Origin: Phycisphaerales bacterium | GTDB taxonomy: Bacteria > Planctomycetota > Phycisphaerae > Phycisphaerales > UBA1924 | Assembly: GCA_020054055.1 (NCBI GenBank) | Contig: JAGVLZ010000294.1 | Span: 1-14,714 of the forward strand | DNA length: 14,714 nt | Reading direction: 5' to 3' | Notes under the pieces: model-generated | What the model was told of the DNA's origin: nothing | The model's database searches: none | Seen by the model: the letters and a program-made list of their open reading frames with translations, nothing else | Part shown: one piece after another, positions 13,355 to 14,714 of the stretch | Layout: the number at the start of each line of letters is the position of its first letter | Numbering within the stretch: position 1 is the first letter of the stretch | Made by a program: the position numbers and the translations under genes

Positions 13355-14550
13355 ATCTCTTTAGCCTCCTCCCCCGGTCCTACCGGGGGAGGTGTCCGAG
13401 TCTTCGAGGACGGAGGGGGCGCGGGTTCTCGCTCCTCGCCGCAATCCTCTGCCTAACCGCCTGCGAATCCGAGCAAAAACAAACAATCACCGCCCCAACC
13501 CGCCCGAGCACCTCCGCCACCGCGAAGGAAAGGCCGGCGCAGAAAACCACCGCCCGCTCCTCGCGCACCTCCAAACCCCTCACCAGCGACGAGACCAAAA
13601 AACCAACGCCCACCAACGCCAAGCCCACTTCGCCCGGTTCAACAACCAAGAAACCAACCACGGACCCGAAGCAGGCAACCGCAAAGCCGGGTGTCAAGCC
13701 CCAAGCCCCAGGCCCCAAGCCCTCCCTTTCCCTCCCACCCGCCACCTACGCGGAGATCGCCAAGGCTTACAACGCACGCGCCGCGCGCCTCCAGCGCATC
13801 TGGGGCCGAGCCGTTGTCTCCGTCGAGTTCACCGACGACGAGGGCAACAATCGCTGGGAACAGGGCGAGGGTCACTTCCAAGTGATCCAGCCCAGCAAGA
13901 TGGCCCTCTCCGCCGGAAAACTCAGCGAGGTCATGCTCTGGATCGGCTGCGACACCGAACGCTACTGGTTCATCGACGCCAAAGAGCAGCACCGCGCATG
14001 GATCGGCAAGCACGCAGCCGCGACGCGCGAAAAAATCGAATCCCTCGGCATGCCCGCCGCCCCGCGCGACCTCCTCGCTCTCGCGGGCATCACCCCTCTC
14101 CCGAAACCAACGAACGACAAGCGCCGCGACCCGCAGGTCCGATGGAGCAACGACAAAAAAACCCTCATCTTCGACGCCGACCGAGCCGGATCACGCTGGC
14201 GATATTTCATCAACCCGAAGACCTACGAGCCCTCGCGCATCGAGGTCATCGACTCCGGCACCGACGAAGCCATCCTCTCCGCTACACTCGAAAAATACGA
14301 GAGCCTCGGCATCAAGGGCGACAACTTCCCGCCGCGCATCGCCACACGCTTCCGATGCCTCCACCATTCCTCCGGCTCGACCCTCGGCCTCACCATCGCC
14401 GACATGACCGACGGCGGCACCGGCCGACTCCGCGCCGAAAACTTCGACTTCGATGCACTCAAAGACCTCCTCGGCATCCGCGACGTCGTGGACCTCGACG
14501 CACCAGCCAAGCGCCCCGCCGCGGCCGCGATCGGCGACACCGATCGATGA
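13351..14550 (+). CDS. LolA-like lipoprotein with Thr/Lys/Pro-rich linker
   Basis: The 399-residue product is an exported lipoprotein: a hydrophobic stretch FSLLAAILCLTAC ends in lipobox LTAC, with Cys about residue 38. The n-region is unusually long and Arg-rich because a palindrome lies in it. A low-complexity Thr/Lys/Pro/Ser linker follows (about 43-130). The remaining 270 residues look like a LolA/LolB-type or lipoprotein-sorting fold: YNARAARLQRIWGRAVVSVEF, then alternating strands such as RYWFIDAKEQHRAW and LIFDADRAGSRWRYFINPKTYEPSRIEV. GAGGA lies 7 bases before the ATG, which overlaps the preceding stop (ATGA). A longer open frame upstream to 13021 is antisense-like coding noise over the previous gene. 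It probably sits in a membrane facing the periplasm; ligand unknown. Confidence 0.8.
   Translation: MNLFSLLPRSYRGRCPSLRGRRGRGFSLLAAILCLTACESEQKQTITAPTRPSTSATAKERPAQKTTARSSRTSKPLTSDETKKPTPTNAKPTSPGSTTKKPTTDPKQATAKPGVKPQAPGPKPSLSLPPATYAEIAKAYNARAARLQRIWGRAVVSVEFTDDEGNNRWEQGEGHFQVIQPSKMALSAGKLSEVMLWIGCDTERYWFIDAKEQHRAWIGKHAAATREKIESLGMPAAPRDLLALAGITPLPKPTNDKRRDPQVRWSNDKKTLIFDADRAGSRWRYFINPKTYEPSRIEVIDSGTDEAILSATLEKYESLGIKGDNFPPRIATRFRCLHHSSGSTLGLTIADMTDGGTGRLRAENFDFDALKDLLGIRDVVDLDAPAKRPAAAAIGDTDR
13368..13419. repeat. REP-like palindromic element inside the lipoprotein gene start
   Basis: CCTCCCCCGGT (13368-13378) and ACCGGGGGAGG (13382-13392) are perfect 11-bp arms with a 3-base loop. They are followed by GTCC...GGAC (13394-13412) and a GGAGGGGG tail (13412-13419) that can also pair with the first arm. 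It lies at codons 6-23 of the lipoprotein gene, in the n-region of the signal peptide. The layout recalls intergenic REP-type elements. Confidence 0.5.
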
Positions 14551-14714
14551 TTCGCCCCGTCCACATTCTCCGCCCCTTCCTGATCGCCATCCTCCTCATC
14601 ACCCCCGCGCGCGCCGCCGTTACCACGGGCGACGCGCACGCCGGCTACTTCTTCCTCCCCACGCCCCCGCTCGGCTTCACCCTCATGGCCCTCCCCGCCG
14701 ACCCGCCCCCCGGC
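14547..14714 (+). CDS. Exported protein of unknown function, cut by the window end
   Basis: Only 56 codons are visible, beginning at an ATG that overlaps the lipoprotein stop codon (ATGA). The N-terminus MIRPVHILRPFLIAILLITPARA is a Sec signal peptide with a likely cut after ARA, then AVTTGDAHAGYFFLPTPP. The remaining part is off the window, so no family can be named. Position in the operon and export signal suggest an envelope role with the two lipoproteins upstream. Confidence 0.7.
   Translation, partial: MIRPVHILRPFLIAILLITPARAAVTTGDAHAGYFFLPTPPLGFTLMALPADPPPG

Noticed and set aside
13690..13725. AAGCCCC-type short tandem repeat
   Set aside because: It codes for the Lys/Pro linker of the lipoprotein and is explained by low-complexity protein sequence.

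Overview
The window is GC-rich, and from gene content and codon use it looks chromosomal, most likely from a planctomycete, perhaps of the Phycisphaerae. The grounds are the mix of an MmgE/PrpD protein, a DinB-like protein, an isocitrate-dehydrogenase-like enzyme, a GH35-type protein, a TolC-type lipoprotein and a LolA-like lipoprotein, and the frequent lack of Shine-Dalgarno sites. This assignment comes from memory of such genomes and was not tested by a search. No rRNA, tRNA, CRISPR array or transposase was seen.

Layout. Bases 65-2112 hold two minus-strand genes: an MmgE/PrpD family protein and a DinB-superfamily protein. Bases 2330-4884 hold a plus-strand pair: a FIST-domain sensor followed, through a TAATG stop/start overlap, by a soluble hybrid histidine kinase with a receiver domain. 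Bases 4904-8932 hold two minus-strand genes: an isocitrate/isopropylmalate dehydrogenase family enzyme and a 933-residue GH35-type protein whose catalytic glutamates appear to be replaced. Bases 9020-10830 are a minus-strand restriction-modification locus: an intact D12-class adenine methyltransferase, then (TGATG overlap) an HNH restriction endonuclease broken by an in-frame amber codon at 9599-9601. Bases 10982-14714 are a plus-strand envelope operon: TolC-type lipoprotein, small unrecognised protein, LolA-like lipoprotein, and an exported protein cut by the window end; the last three are joined by ATGA overlaps.

How the genes work together. The FIST protein probably supplies ligand sensing to the kinase, which has no sensor of its own. 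The R-M locus has probably decayed to a methylation-only state, because the methyltransferase keeps its motifs while the nuclease is interrupted; a 9-bp-arm palindrome lies over its likely promoter. The right-hand operon looks like a cell-envelope export cluster. No wholly new system is claimed. The best leads are the GH35-like protein without a normal active site, the amber-interrupted nuclease, the FIST/kinase pair, and a perfect 11-bp hairpin lying inside the start of a lipoprotein gene.
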